From the NCBI GenBank assembly GCA_037043235.1, contig JAWRVZ010000312.1:398501-462500 (forward strand): 64,000 nucleotides of DNA, written 5' to 3'. Each line of letters starts with the position of its first letter. The stretch's first letter is position 1. The stretch is from Rhodeus uyekii. Taxonomy: Eukaryota; Chordata; Actinopteri; Cypriniformes; Acheilognathidae. The notes beneath the pieces are model-generated. The model did not search any database, had not been told where the DNA came from, and saw nothing but the letters and a program-made list of their open reading frames with translations. Positions 22,346 through 34,643 of this stretch are shown piece after piece. The position numbers and the translations under genes were made by a program.

Positions 22346-24296
22346 TTAATTCTCCGCACATATGGCAATGAATTGAGATCTGCAGTCTTTATCGCTCCAC
22401 TTGTATTCCCCGTTCTCCTCCTCGACGGCTCCGCAGTGATGGGAATATTCTGGCTGAATTCCTCCTTTCCAGTTGTTCCAGGATCCCACTTGAATTCCAT
22501 CGATCCAGATCCAGAATCCGAACACTCGGCTCTGTCTGAGTCCCAGCCACACCGGCCCGGAGATACTCCTCCTTTCCAGCTGTCGCTCCGTCTCTTTCTG
22601 CTCGTTCTCCGAGTGAATGCACAGCAGACGAGAAGCTCTTCTCTCGCAGTAATCCAGAGCTTCCTGCCACCGCATCTCATGCTCACTCACGTGAAGAAAG
22701 CTTTCTGAAGAACACCATCATCATAATCTACATCAATATCAGCAGCTGCACGCTTGCGTTCATTACAGCAGTGGAGAAATATTACATTTTAAGCAGCAAA
22801 TATTTTATTCACTTACTGTAACAAAGAGCATGAGCCTGATGCAGATTTCTTTTCTCCCAATAAAATGAAGATCCTTGCTTTGTGAGAGTTGTAAAACATC
22901 CATGAGATCCTGTAATATTCGTGTAATTTGAATGTCCTCCATCAAACCAATCAAGGCTGTTATTAACATCATATCTCAAGCCGATCCAGAAAGAGAGAGT
23001 CTCGTTTAGGGTTTCCTTCACTTGTTCATTTTCCATCGGATCTCTGATAGTCATTAAATCCGTGTGTTTCTGTCTGCAGTAACTCTGAGCCTCAAACCAG
23101 GTTCTGTTTTCCCAGATTAAACTGTAGTTTTGAGATTGTTTGCCATGATCTGTGTGAATACAAGATAAATCAATCATTTTACTCTCACAGCATTGAGTTA
23201 TTGATGAGATATAAAGAGTTACATCATAAATCATTACCTTGATATAAATCATTACCTTGATCATAACATATGAAGTAGTTTTGTGTTGAATTACACTCAG
23301 AAAACTCCCATCTTACACCAGTGTTTATTGCAGCACAGTATTTGTCTCCAGTAAAAGTCGCGCTGAAGTTGAAGAATGTGACAAGATCACCATTTGACCA
23401 TTTACAGCTGGTGGCACCAATCCAAGCACTTTTACCAGATGTGAGATAACGAGCTAACTTCTGATTCTCTTCACCATCATAGATTGTGACAAGATCAGTG
23501 TATTTACTTCTGCAAGCGTTTAGTGCTTTATCTAAAACCATACCATCCTTGATCAAGTAGAAACTTCTTAGTCGGTCTGTAGCATTAACTATTAGCTGAT
23601 CTGTAGTATTAAATATCTCAGCACATCGTAAAAGGGAAACACCTGAAACAGATATTCAGTTTTAGTGAAATACTGTCAGCATCAACTTCACTGCAGGAAA
23701 ACACATTTACATGTGAAACTGAAAAATAAATTACATTTTTTTACGTCAAAACAAACTGAATTTTGCATGAAAAACCCGAACGAGAAAGATTGAAAACATT
23801 TGAACAACTTTAAGGTTTAAAGATTCAAATATATTGTAGTTCTAGTTTAATCATTTTAAAAGATCAGAATATAGACGGATGGATGGATGGATGGAGTTTA
23901 AATGGATAGAAAGTCTAATTAGAAAAGATGAATAGATGATAAATGTTGAGAGATGTTAGAAATAACACAAAATTGCAATTTTAATTGATTCTAATTAGAA
24001 TTTTATCAGTTTAAGTTTGAAAATCTCAATGAATCTCAATTCCGTAAGTGAAAGTCAGTGGGATCTTCCCGAGTTTAATCATTTTGAGGAAAACTGTAAG
24101 TAAACATATATATATATATATATAAATCTGTGATTTCTTAATAGAATAATAAGACAAATACTAGTAAATTTATAGGATATAAATGTGTTTTTTCTCCTCA
24201 AAGATACTCCAAATGTAATATAGATGAGATTAAACACAAAATATTAAATATGAAATACTCACCCCAAAGGAGAAGCAGGACATGCAGAAATGACAT
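22346..24296 (-). CDS. Secreted protein with three C-type lectin domains, 4 exons
   Basis: The minus-strand model has four exons: 24296-24263 (ATG, signal peptide MSFLHVLLLLWG), 23642-23256, 23149-22817 and 22704-22346. All donors are GT, all acceptors AG, and the phases agree (1, 1, 1). The coding length is 1113 nt, about 370 residues. Exon 2 encodes CTLD1 (ACRSKYTDLVTIYD, AWIGATSCKWSNGD), exon 3 CTLD2 (SYCRQKHTDLMTI, FWIGLRYDVNNSLDW) and exon 4 CTLD3 (DYCERRASRLLCIHSE, VWLGLRQSR, WSDKDCRSQFIAIC). Each has the expected cysteine framework. The EPN/QPD plus WND calcium-sugar motifs are not intact in any domain, so classical mannose or galactose binding is doubtful. No transmembrane helix follows CTLD3, so it should be secreted. 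It resembles the small mannose-receptor-like or CLEC20A-like lectins expanded in fish. The exact ortholog is not recognised. Confidence 0.85.
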
Positions 24297-25399
24297 GATA
24301 ATGCTCAGTTTATTTTAAACCAGAATCATATATTATTTGTGCAGTTTGATGAAAAATGTTTGGTGATTCAGTGAGTTGAACTGATCAGAGACTGGAGATC
24401 AGAAACAGAAAAACAGGACAGATTGCAAGAAATCAAAATTGATCTTCTGTTATCAACACAAAGACTAAAGACTTCTTGATAAAATTCCCAAACAGCACAA
24501 CAGATATTTAAATGTTCATACAGACTCACATCAACAATGACAAATCATGACAACATTTCTTACACAAATTATATCTTAGTATAATTCTTTTACTATTATT
24601 AAAATAAAATGATTATAAAACAGAGAGCAGAAAGATCCTGCTTACCTGTTGAGAGGATTATTTGTTTGTGCTGAAGGAAACGACAGACTTATTCAAATCA
24701 TGTTATAATTTTAGGACAAACAGGTTGTTGATAAAGGACATGCGGTATCATCGCACGCAACACAACAGATGTAACACGATATACAAATCTTCTCATGTTT
24801 ACGGGTCAAGCTTAAAATACTGTTCTTTCTGTTTCAGTGTCAATCATAAAGCAGAACTGTGTATTACAACTGAAAGATTACTGTTATGTGCTGTATATTA
24901 TATATATCCTTATTTACTGGATATAATATATTGTTAAATACTGTATATAATATCATAGAAAATATTTTGTTAAATACTGTGTATAACATAATATTCAGTT
25001 TTGTATTTTGAAGCGTTTTATTTCCAGGATGTGAAGTCGTGCATATGTTAATTCTCCTGATACTCGAAACTCAAAGGCTGCTTTCATTCTCTCTTGGAAA
25101 TATTTGCATGAACATTTGCATGTCTTAGATATGAATAACATGCAGAATGTGCCCTTATTATTCAAACATCTCGCCTGCAATATTCACTTGCATAATATTC
25201 CATAATACATGGATAATATAATGCATAATACACTTCTGAACATTTAATAAACGAATAAAGGAAAAACGGGATCCTGGTTTGTGAAAAAATGCCATGTTTT
25301 GTTGCTTATTAAATGTAAATAGTGTGGAAAAACAGATCACTTATTATTTGTATATTAGCAGAATACTTTCATAAGATTTAACCCTTTGGAGTTGATGGT
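24297..25399. other. Upstream of the lectin gene, no further gene seen
   Basis: AT-rich DNA with scattered short ORFs lacking protein-like composition. It should include the lectin promoter, but no strong core element stands out beyond an AT-rich stretch around 24325-24340. Confidence 0.4.
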
Positions 25400-25719
25400 T
25401 GTAACAAAGTTCAATGTTCAGGGAGGAAGGAGGCGGAACCGGCAGACGTTTAAACACACTGTAATGATAAATAAAACATAAACTCAAAATGAAAGTAATT
25501 GTGGCAGTTCCTCACGGTCGACTGCCGCCCGCACAAAACACAACATAAAATCCAGGCCTGATCCTCTCTCCTCTTCACTGTGGTCGCTCCTCCTTTTATG
25601 TCTCCGCTCCTCCGTGAGACGAGAGACACCGGTGGCTTCGCAGGTGACGCTCATTACCAATCACGCCACCGGCTCTCGTGACGCTCTCACGGTCCCTCGA
25701 CCCCGCCCTGCTCGCCACA
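25400..25719 (-). repeat. Candidate solo LTR, 320 bp
   Basis: The plus strand reads TGTAACAAAG...CTCGCCACA, so the minus strand also starts TG and ends CA. In minus orientation it has GAGACATAAAAGGAGG (TATA-like, about 25592-25607) and, further on, ATTTATCATTACAGTGTG near a poly(A)-like signal (TTTATT on plus at about 25471). Flanks are ATGGT (25395-25399) and ATTGT (25720-25724), a 5-bp target duplication with one difference. Confidence 0.55.
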
Positions 25720-28700
25720 ATTGTATTTTTAGGAAGTGATTTCAGGATCAGTTTGTATAATTTCAGTAGGAGGGGCGTTCTCACTCCAGAAAGCCTCTGA
25801 TTGGTCGTGATTTTGCAGGGTTTGTTCATCCAGACGTAAAAGTCTGTCATTTTTAATCCGAATTATGTAAATGTTTAGAATAGCTTGGATTGTGTTAAAG
25901 CTAGTGGAAATGATCCAAAACCTTTATTTAGATGAGATTGTGTTAAATTGAAGGAAAGTGAGTTAAATGTGTGTGTTTTATGAACACAGCGAGTTAAACA
26001 GTGCTGGATCAGATGTTAGATATCAGATGTAGAGATATCTGATCTTTCATTTACACAAATATAAAAGTAAAGAAATCAACAATGTTTTCAATGAGAACAC
26101 ATGCACTAAAACAGGTAAAAGCTTTGTTTTTATCTCAAGAAATATAGAAACCGTTAATAACGATGCTGTAAATATTCTCACAATCTAATTAGAGTTGAGT
26201 TTATTAACTAAACAATGTATGATTGTTGACAATCAACAAAATATGATTATCAATTTCCCCAAAATGGCATGAATATGAATTAGTGCAGCAAAAGTGTGAG
26301 ATAGTGTTGATAACGGTCACACAGGCGTCTTCATACGCAGAGACTGTAGAGTTAAAATTGAGCAAATCCTTCATATTATTGAGTGATTCATCAGAACAGC
26401 TGAATTATGAGTGATATCAGTCTGTTTAATATTAATGAAGATATTGATTATCTGTCTGCCATAATTGTGTGTGACGATACGGATTACAGGAAACTCATAA
26501 CCAAACCCCATAATCTCCAGGAATTATGGATCCTTTGGCTCTTTTCTGCTGCTTGTGCCATTGGTTTTCTTTTCATGGGTTGAGGTCTGGATCTGAACTT
26601 CAGTTCTTCTTCAGATCCTTTATTGTGTTTCTGCCAGATTAATTTCCTCTGAAAGTCCCGTTTCAGAAATCGCCCATTGTTCGTCTCCCTGAACAATAAA
26701 TCCACACAGCTTCTGTTTTATGGAGCGAAGCCATTCATCCGGTGAGTGTTGTGAAGTTGTAGAAGTTGGGATGTGCAGGAACACTCAGTTTGAGAAGCTG
26801 TGATGATCAGACTATCAAACGCAGAAGCATTAAACGTTCTTCAGAATATATTTGAGGATGAAGTGCTGCACATGTGAGGAGTTTCAATCGCAGCTTTCCA
26901 CCGTCAGAAACCCAAGAGTTATCTGTCATCTCCTGTGAGTCTGCGTCTCGTCTGCGCTCATATTTCACTCTTCTGCTCCAGTGAATTATCACAAACATTT
27001 AATCATCTTCTTATGCGCTTTAAAACGGACGCTTGCTGCTTTAAATCCTGTGATTCCAGTGTTTTTAATGTGGCATCAGTGAATATTTCCTCCTGAGATG
27101 TTTGTATGACTTTAGTTCATGCAGTCGTAGTTTCAGTAGATGATCAGATGATCAGATTATTCTGTGTGAGGAACATAAATTAATCTTTCAGAAAGAACTG
27201 CAGTATTAAAGTCAACATGAAATCATGAACATCCTGCTTTTATATAATCACAAATAAAAACCTTTTTCTTTCCTTGATTAATTCTGTTTCATTCACAAAT
27301 ATATCATTATACTGACAGATATGTTACACTGTACTATAAAAATTTGCATTTCTATACGTACATTTAACAAATGAAGTTAGAAAAATCACTGTTTTATCTT
27401 TGATTTATAAATGTCATCAAATGGAGTTTACATTTTTAATAAATTAATGATGTCTGAATTATTTTTTTGTTTGTTATTTTTTCATTTATATCATATTACA
27501 TTAAAAAAACACTTTTGTGAACTTCAGACATTTAAATGTGTAAAAAGGCTTTTTTGGGCTGATATTTCTTTAATTCATGACTCGGTGAGTTTGTCAATTA
27601 TATCACAACTATTGAGTTTCAGATGCAGAACTAGTTTGAGAAATGTTCTTGTAACAGCATTTACTTGTGTGTAAAACAGCATTAAATGTGTGAAATGTTG
27701 TTGTGTGTCATTGATTTATTGCACGAGTGATTCAGTGTGTCACACTATGAGCTGCTGAACTTTCCCAAGAGTGTTTGTTCCCATTCTAGCAGTGGAATAG
27801 ACTCTGCTTGTGTGTGTGTGTGTCTCTTGTGATTGTGTGTATCTGTCGGTCTGCTGAGATTGGGCATCTGGTTGTGCTTCACTGACACTGGGAATCAGCA
27901 GTGAGAGAGAGAGTCTGATTCTCATGATTCAGCCGTGAGCGACAGAGAGAGATCATCACTGTTAGCAGAAGCTCCGACTGAAGACAGCTGACAGCCTCCA
28001 TCTCATGCTCTTCCTGTCCATCACCATCATCCATCCATCAGTGTGTGACTCCAACAACTGAAGCAGCGGCACCAGTCAGGAATTCATCATTTCACAAAAA
28101 AAATTCTTATTTATTAATGAGCTGAAATATTGCACATCTGTTAAGCTGTAAATTGGGTTTATTCTGATATTTGTCATGATTATTCACACAATGAAGTGAT
28201 GAATGATGAAGCTCGGCATATAATGTGTGATGTGAGGAAGATGAAGAGAAAAGTGAGATTATTTGAATGAAAGAGTGTTAAATAAGTGTCATTGATATCA
28301 TGAAATCATAAATCAAGCATTAATAAAGCAATGAACTGAAAGACACACACTCCTCCGTCCTCAACAGAAAGACGGGAAGAGCAGCACTTGTTTACGGATG
28401 GAGGAAACGCCACCCTTGTTGCTCATGAATCCCTGTATTCTTGCTGCATTTGAACACTGAGCAGAAACCACAAGCTTTCTTATCTTGCAGACGTTCTTCA
28501 GTCCAGCGTCCAGCAGGAGTCGCAGACGCTCACAGATGCCCATGAGGTTTCCAGCAGAGTCTCGCTCTCCAGAATACTGCTTTAATTCAGACTACAGTTC
28601 CCATGATCCCTGTCAGCTGTTCTGATCACACACACTGCTGAACCTGCTGAAGAGAGACCAGGACTGGAGATATTCAACGCTCATCTTAATCTATCCTCAT

Positions 28701-28920
28701 TCTGAAGAACTGATATGATTCATAATCAAGAACTGATCTTTGACCATCTGATCTGTTTCCAGCTGATTCATGAAGAAACTTGATCCGCCTCCAGTCTGAT
28801 AAACGCTGATAAACGCTGAGTGTGATTGAGTGAGCCGTGGATTGATGAGCTTCAGTTTCATGAAGATGTGTGGAGGAATCACAGATCCTTCTGAATCACT
28901 GCAAGTGTCCTTCATTTCAC
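25720..28920. other. Intergenic or intronic DNA, no supported gene
   Basis: Several short ORFs occur (for example 26484-26705, 27740-27925 and 28361-28543 on the minus strand), but none shows a recognised domain or a pair of convincing splice sites in phase. A short (GT)n run lies near 27811-27823. No repeat ends with target duplications were found. Confidence 0.4.
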
Positions 28921-29112
28921 ACTAAATACTTATTTTCCACCATAATTTGGAAAAAAATCTTTAAAAATCAGACAATGTGATTTTCTGGATTTTTTTTCTC
29001 ATTCTGTGTCTCATAGTTGAAGTGTACCTATGATGAAAATTACAGGACTCTCTCATCTTTTTAAGTGGGAGAACTTGCACAAATGGTGGCTGACTAAATA
29101 CTTATTTGCTCC

Positions 29113-29116
<4 letters not shown>
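28921..29116. mobile_element. Single IR/DR terminus of a Tc1-like transposon
   Basis: The segment has AAATACTTATTTTCCACC near its left and AAATACTTATTTGCTCCACTG at its right end. These are the two direct-repeat motifs found in about 200-bp IR/DR ends of fish Tc1 elements. No partner end or transposase is present nearby, so it is a lone terminus. It is followed directly by a (GT)n run. Confidence 0.7.

Positions 29117-29160
<44 letters not shown>
29115..29160. repeat. (GT)n microsatellite
   Basis: A pure GT run of about 46 bp lies at the left side of the 29168-35820 inverted-motif region. Confidence 0.95.
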
Positions 29161-30520
29161 GGTTGTTGTGGTTTACAAGGACATTTCATCTGAATACACG
29201 CAACACTATGAGGACATTTTGAATTATGAGGACATGGTCGGTGTCCTCATAATTCGGACAATGTAAAAGTGTTTCTATGCATTGGGAGAGCTGGAAAACA
29301 AAATTTCTGCTCAAGTCCTTATAGTTCACAAAAACCTGATTTTGTGTAAAATCTGTGTATGAGACAGTGCCCCTGTAGCCGGGTCCCGGTAATGCACCGT
29401 CTCATGCATATGCACACATGTGTCTGAATCGCAGCTTTTGATTGGCTGATCGCCTGATGTCCTCATAATTACGGTTTTTGTCAAACCAGTGTAAAGGTTT
29501 ATGGGGAAAAAGTGACGTTGCTTGCAAAATAACAACAAAAACATTAAAAAAGCTACAGTAATTAAATAAAACAAAAAGGAATAATGATAATATCACCCAT
29601 ATTTTGATGACCCTGTTCTTCGACCTGAGATGCACGCGCTCTGTTGCTGAGACTGACTGCGCATGCGCAGAAATCACCGACATGAAGAGCGATCAGGTAA
29701 GAATAATGATAAATAAACCGTTTTATGTGTAATTAAGTCTAGTTTTCTGTTTATATAGTTTGTAGTTCGAGTTATTCTAAAGCTAATTTGACGATTGTGA
29801 AATTAAATAGCACCAGACTACATTTCCTATCCTACATTTCCATATCCCACATGTATATTACATTTCCTCATAACAACGCGTGAGGAATTAATTTATTATT
29901 AATTAATTTGTTAATTTATAATGTAAATAATGTAATATCTGTATGATGCTACTCACTACAAGTCATACAAATAAAGATAATAGCTGGTAGTGCACTTATT
30001 TTGGGTAATGGCTGATTACGTCATTGTTTAATTGAGATAATTACTTTTAATGCTGTTTTTAGTTGGTGATGTTGATGTAAGTGTATGTAAGTCCGTATAA
30101 CACAGTCACAGTGTGCTTGAGAAAGAGAGAGAAAAATCTATATATTGTTTTACAGTTTCACTTCCTAGCATGTAAATTATAATAATCAGTAATGTTCCAA
30201 ATATTTTAACCTTCTATGTCTATAACAAATAAATGTGTAAAGCATTTGATTAGGCCAGTGATCTGTAAAAGTGATTTAAAACATTAATCTACACTGGGAT
30301 TTGCAGGGGATGATGACAGCAACAAGATCCCAGAGGACCAAACTAAATCCAAAAGATGAAGATGGATTTGAAGTAAAATACATAAATTAATTTAAAGGTG
30401 AGTAACATACAGCTGTGTTTAAGTATTTTTTTTAATGTTTTCCCTGGCTAATCTGTTCACAGTTGGACAATTCCTATTGTAACTCATATAAATTGCATTG
30501 TATACTGTAACCCATTTATA
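29161..30520. other. Non-coding DNA with GAGGACAT repeat motifs
   Basis: GTGGTTTACAAGGACA at 29168-29183 recurs inverted at 35805-35820. A perfect 13-bp hairpin lies at 29221-29255 (GAATTATGAGGAC and its complement, 9-nt loop). A possible tiny exon, ATGAAGAGCGATCAG followed by GTAAGA, lies at 29681-29695. A phase-0 exon-like block preceded by TTTGCAG lies at about 30308-30373. Neither is established as a gene. Confidence 0.4.
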
Positions 30521-31926
30521 CAGTGAGGAAAATAAGTATTTGAACACCCTGCTATTTTGCAAGTTCTCCCTCTTAGAAATCATGAAGGGTTCTGAAATTG
30601 TCATCGTAGGTGCATGTCCACTGTGAGAGACATAATCTAAAAAGAAAAATCCAGAAATCACAATGTATTATTTTTTAAAACTATTTACTTGTATGATACA
30701 GCTGCAAATAAGTATTTGAAAATCTGAGAAAATCTATGTTAATATTTGGTACAGTAGCCTTTGTTTGCAATTACAGAGGTCAAAAGTTTCCTGTAGTTTT
30801 TCACCAGGTCTGCACACACTGCAGGAGGGATTTTGGCCCACTCCTGCACACAGATCTTCTCTAGATCAGTCAGGTTTCTGGCCTGTCGCTGAGAAACACA
30901 GAGTTTGAGCTCCATCCAAAGATTCTCTATTGGGTTTAGGTCTGGAGACTGGCTAGGCCACGGCAGAACCGTGATATGCTTCTTACAGAGCCACTCCTGG
31001 GTTATCCTGGCTGTGTGCTTCGGGTCATTGTCATGTTGGAAGACTCAGACTTGACCCATCTTCAATGCTCTAACTGAGGGAAGGAGGTTGTTCCCCAATA
31101 CATGGCCATGGTCATCCTCTCCTTAATACAATGCAGTCGCCCTGTCCCATGTGCAGAAAAACACCCCAAAGCATGATGCAACCACCCCAGTGCTTCACAG
31201 TAGGGATGTGTTCTTGGGATGGTACTCATCATTCTTCTTCCTCCAAACACGTTTAGTGGAATTATGACCAAAAAGTTATATTTTGGTCTCATCTGACCAC
31301 ATGACTTTCTCCCATGACTATTCTGGATCATCCAAATGGTCATTGGCAAACTTAAGACGGGCCTGGACATGTGCTGGTTTAAGCATTTCAGGTCATTGAC
31401 CAGCTCCTGCTCCTCTGGGTTGATTTTTCACCTTTCTTAGGATCATTGAGACTCCACGAGGTGAAATCTTGCATGGAGCCCCAGTTCGAGGGTGATTGAC
31501 AGTCATGTTTAGCTTCTTCCATTTTCTAATGATTGCTCCAACAGTGGATCTTTTTTCACCAAGCTGCTTGGCAATTTCCCCGTAGCCCTTTCCAGCCATG
31601 TGGAGGTGTACAATTTTTTCTCAAGTGTCTTTGGACAGCTCTTTGGTCTTGGCCATGTTAGTAGTTGGATTCTTACTGATTGTATGGGATGGACAGGTGT
31701 CTTTATGCAGCTAACAACCTCAAACAGGTGCATCTAATATAGGATAATACATGGAGTGGAGGTGGACAATTTAAAGGCAGACTAACAGTTTAGGGTTAAT
31801 GATTTTTTTTATAGATTTTGTCTCTCACAGTGGACATGCACCTACAATGACAATTTCAAAACCCTTCATAATTTGTGGGAGAACTTGCAAAATATCAGGG
31901 TGTTCAAATACTTATTTTCCTCACTG
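30521..31926 (-). mobile_element. Tc1-like DNA transposon, full length but dead
   Basis: Both ends are present: CAGTGAGGAAAATAAGTATT at 30521 and its inverse ending at 31926, with the TA target duplicated at 30519-30520 and 31927-31928. The length is 1406 bp. The transposase lies on the minus strand. Confidence 0.9.
30880..31660 (-). pseudogene. Tc1 transposase, degenerate
   Basis: Minus-strand pieces read AGKGYGEIAKQLGEKRSTV, a paired-type helix-turn-helix (about 31598-31540), then HPRTGAPCKISPRG (about 31495) and, in another frame, KPKYNFLVIIPLN- and VFGGRR-like text (as PKYNFLVIIPLN, about 31280). The N-terminal piece starts in a different frame (PRPKSCPKTLEKK, about 31650). Frame changes and stops break the DDE domain. 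A functional Tc1 transposase would be about 340 residues in one frame; here no frame exceeds about 100. Confidence 0.8.
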
Positions 31927-32051
31927 TACTTATCTAATCACACATTTTAATGTTGAGTATGTGATCTTTGCGGAGAAATTAAAGTACTTCATTTTGAATC
32001 CAATTTGACACAAAACAGTGCAATGGTTTGGTCAGCTGTGCAGAAAGAGAT

Positions 32052-32860
32052 CCTCAGCTGAGACTTGATGAGAATACTCAACAGCTCATTTATTTACCGT
32101 TACATTTTTCCAAGATGATGCAGAATCTTTTTTTATGTATATACAGAAATGTAAAGTTGTGTTTTGCGTATGTTTAAAAAAATGAATGTTCAATAAGTAA
32201 ACTCCTTTCTCTCTCCCGCAAGATCTCAAATACTGATCAACAGTTGACGCTTCATGAGAGCATTAAACAGGTAATGTATTTACCTTTGGAAAATTTTGTC
32301 ATAGGCCTGACCATTTATTTCTAATATGTTGTTTAATTGACAAATTTTTAAATCCAATCAGACTTAAAATACTACAATACTACAGACTTTTAGTTGTGTG
32401 GCTGACATTCAGTGCTAATCTAATACAGTACTAGATTTTTCTTTAATAGCATTTAAAGAATTAAGAAATCTTTTACAGATATAAGAAAAATAATAAAAAG
32501 TGCAGAAGAATGTGAGAATAAAAGGAAAAAAAGGAGAAAGAAATTGATAGGCAAATTCAGTGTAGATAGCACGGATCGGCAATAGATCATATGTACTGCT
32601 GTATGAGAAACATGAGAACCCATTACAGAACATATTAGAAATAAACGCTCATGCCAAATTTTTCCAAAGCTAAATAAATGACCTGTTTAATGCTCTCAAA
32701 AAGTGTCAGAGAGAGAGAAAGAAGCTTACTTATTGAACAGTAATTTTACTTTTCTGTAAAATACAATATATGCAGCTCATGGAGATTCTGCATCATCTTG
32801 ACAAAACGTAACAGGTAAATTAATGACCTGTTGATCATTATCATCAAGTCTCAGCTGAGG
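32052..32860. repeat. Long imperfect inverted repeat (fold-back)
   Basis: The left arm (32052-32281) contains CTCAGCTGAGACTTGATGAG, AAGATGATGCAGAATC and GAGAGCATTAAACAGGT. The right arm (32671-32860) contains the complements in reverse order: ACCTGTTTAATGCTCTC, GATTCTGCATCATCTTG and CATCAAGTCTCAGCTGAG. The spacer is about 390 bp. No terminal target duplication was recognised. Confidence 0.75.
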
Positions 32861-32944
32861 GCCAGTCTTGGTTGAAATCTTAAGGGGATAGATATTATAA
32901 ATAAATACTTTTGCATAACGGGTGTTGACTATTGTATTTAAGGA

Positions 32945-33722
32945 TCACTGAACTTCTGCCCATCCCCCACAATATGACACCAGGAGTAATTATGAGGACA
33001 TCTTACACAACCCATGACTCCATCTGACTGTCCTGTATTAGATTAACACTGAACGCCTGCCCATCCCCCACAATATGACACCAGGAGTAATTATGAGGAC
33101 ATCTTACACAACCCATGACTCCATCTGACTGTCCTGTATTAGATTAACACTGAACGCTTGCCCATCCCCCACAATATGACACCAGGAGTAATTATGAGGA
33201 CATTTTACACAACCCATGACTCCATCTGACTGCTGTATAAGATTAACACTGAACTTCTGCCCATCCCCCACAATATGACACCAGGAGTAATTCTGAGGAC
33301 ATTTTACACAACCCATGACTCCATCTGACTGCTGTATAAGATTAACACTGAACTTCTGCCCATCCCCCACAATATGACACCAGGAGTAATTATGAGGACA
33401 TTTTACACAACCCATGACTCCATCTGACTGCTGTATAAGATTAACACTGAACTTCTGCCCATCCCCCACAATATGACACCAGGAGTAATTATGAGGACAT
33501 TTTACACAACCCATGACTCCATCTGACTGCTGTATAAGATTAACACTGAACTTCTGCTAATCCCCCACAATATGACACCAGGAGTAATTATGAGGACATT
33601 TTACACAACCCATGACTCCATCTGACTGCTGTATTAGATTAACACTGAACGCTTGCCCATCCCCCACAATATGACACCAGGAGTAATTATGAGGACATCT
33701 TACACAACCCATGACTCCATCT
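32945..33722. repeat. 99-101-bp tandem repeat, about 8 units
   Basis: The anchor AGGAGTAATTATGAGG occurs at 32982, 33083, 33184, 33283 (AATTCTGAGG variant), 33382, 33481, 33580 and 33679. The spacings are 101, 101, then 99 bp five times. Because 99 is divisible by three, a minus-strand frame stays open through several units (33104-33514), giving a repeated 33-residue peptide that I do not regard as a gene. Confidence 0.95.
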
Positions 33723-34595
33723 TAATCACAATAAACAACCTTAGGTTTATTATATCTTCTGTCTAGTTTGCTCCTGCTTTTGGCATAAACCTGCTATGAT
33801 AAACACGTTTCCTGAAACTACAGTTAGATCTACCTGAAAAACATGAAGGACTCTTTATTTCTTTTATCTTTATTCTATTGTTTTTACTACTTCTGCTTAT
33901 GTTTAAATATGTAATATTTTATGTATTTTTGCACTACAAAATTAAACGTATTTAAACTAGAATCCATGGCTATGTTCTACATTAAATTTTATGATTTTAA
34001 CAAAACCTTAGATACTTATTATCATTACCAAGATAATCAACCTCATTTCCAAAACCTATATATCATTACCAAAACAGTTCTATAAATGTTAATTTAATTA
34101 AAAGGAAAATTGTAGTTTACTTTTCAACACTTGTACAGACTCTACACATTATGTTCCTTCAGATTTGTCACATAATTAAAAAAATGGTCAGGTTTCATTT
34201 AAATATTCTAAAAAAATAGGTTGTAAATTGTGGAAGGTGTTGTGGTGATGCGAAAAAGCATTCAAAATAAAAATCCTTTTAATTTAAAAATAAACATTTC
34301 AGAATTTCAAATTACTGTGCATGATTCTTAATAATCCAATTTTAAAAATGTTAAAATGTATTAGCTTTTCTAACAACATTGACGTTTTCAGACTGTTGCA
34401 ATAATGAGAATTTTTAGGACTTGTTTTGGAAATTATGTTAAAAAATGTCTTAAACTGTAAGTGAATGTTTTTAAAATAATGTGCACAAATAATTTAGACT
34501 TTGGTTCAAATGTCTGAAATATTTTTTTGTTAATTCAAGCATTTTTTAAATTTTCATGTTTGACATTTTTAAAACCATGTTTTCATGAGAATCAC

Positions 34596-34640
<45 letters not shown>
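33723..34640. other. AT-rich DNA ending in an (AT)n run, no gene
   Basis: No coding potential was recognised. An (AT)n tract (about 34597-34640) forms the left flank of the MITE that follows. Confidence 0.5.

Positions 34641-34643
<3 letters not shown>

Noticed and set aside
28361..28543. Minus-strand ORF with CERLRLLLDAGLKNVCKIRK
   Set aside because: The composition is protein-like and an AG acceptor precedes it, but no donor in phase and no second exon could be found.
33104..33514. Minus-strand ORF with a 33-residue repeat
   Set aside because: Frame kept open by a 99-bp tandem period. No domain, no splice sites, no start context.
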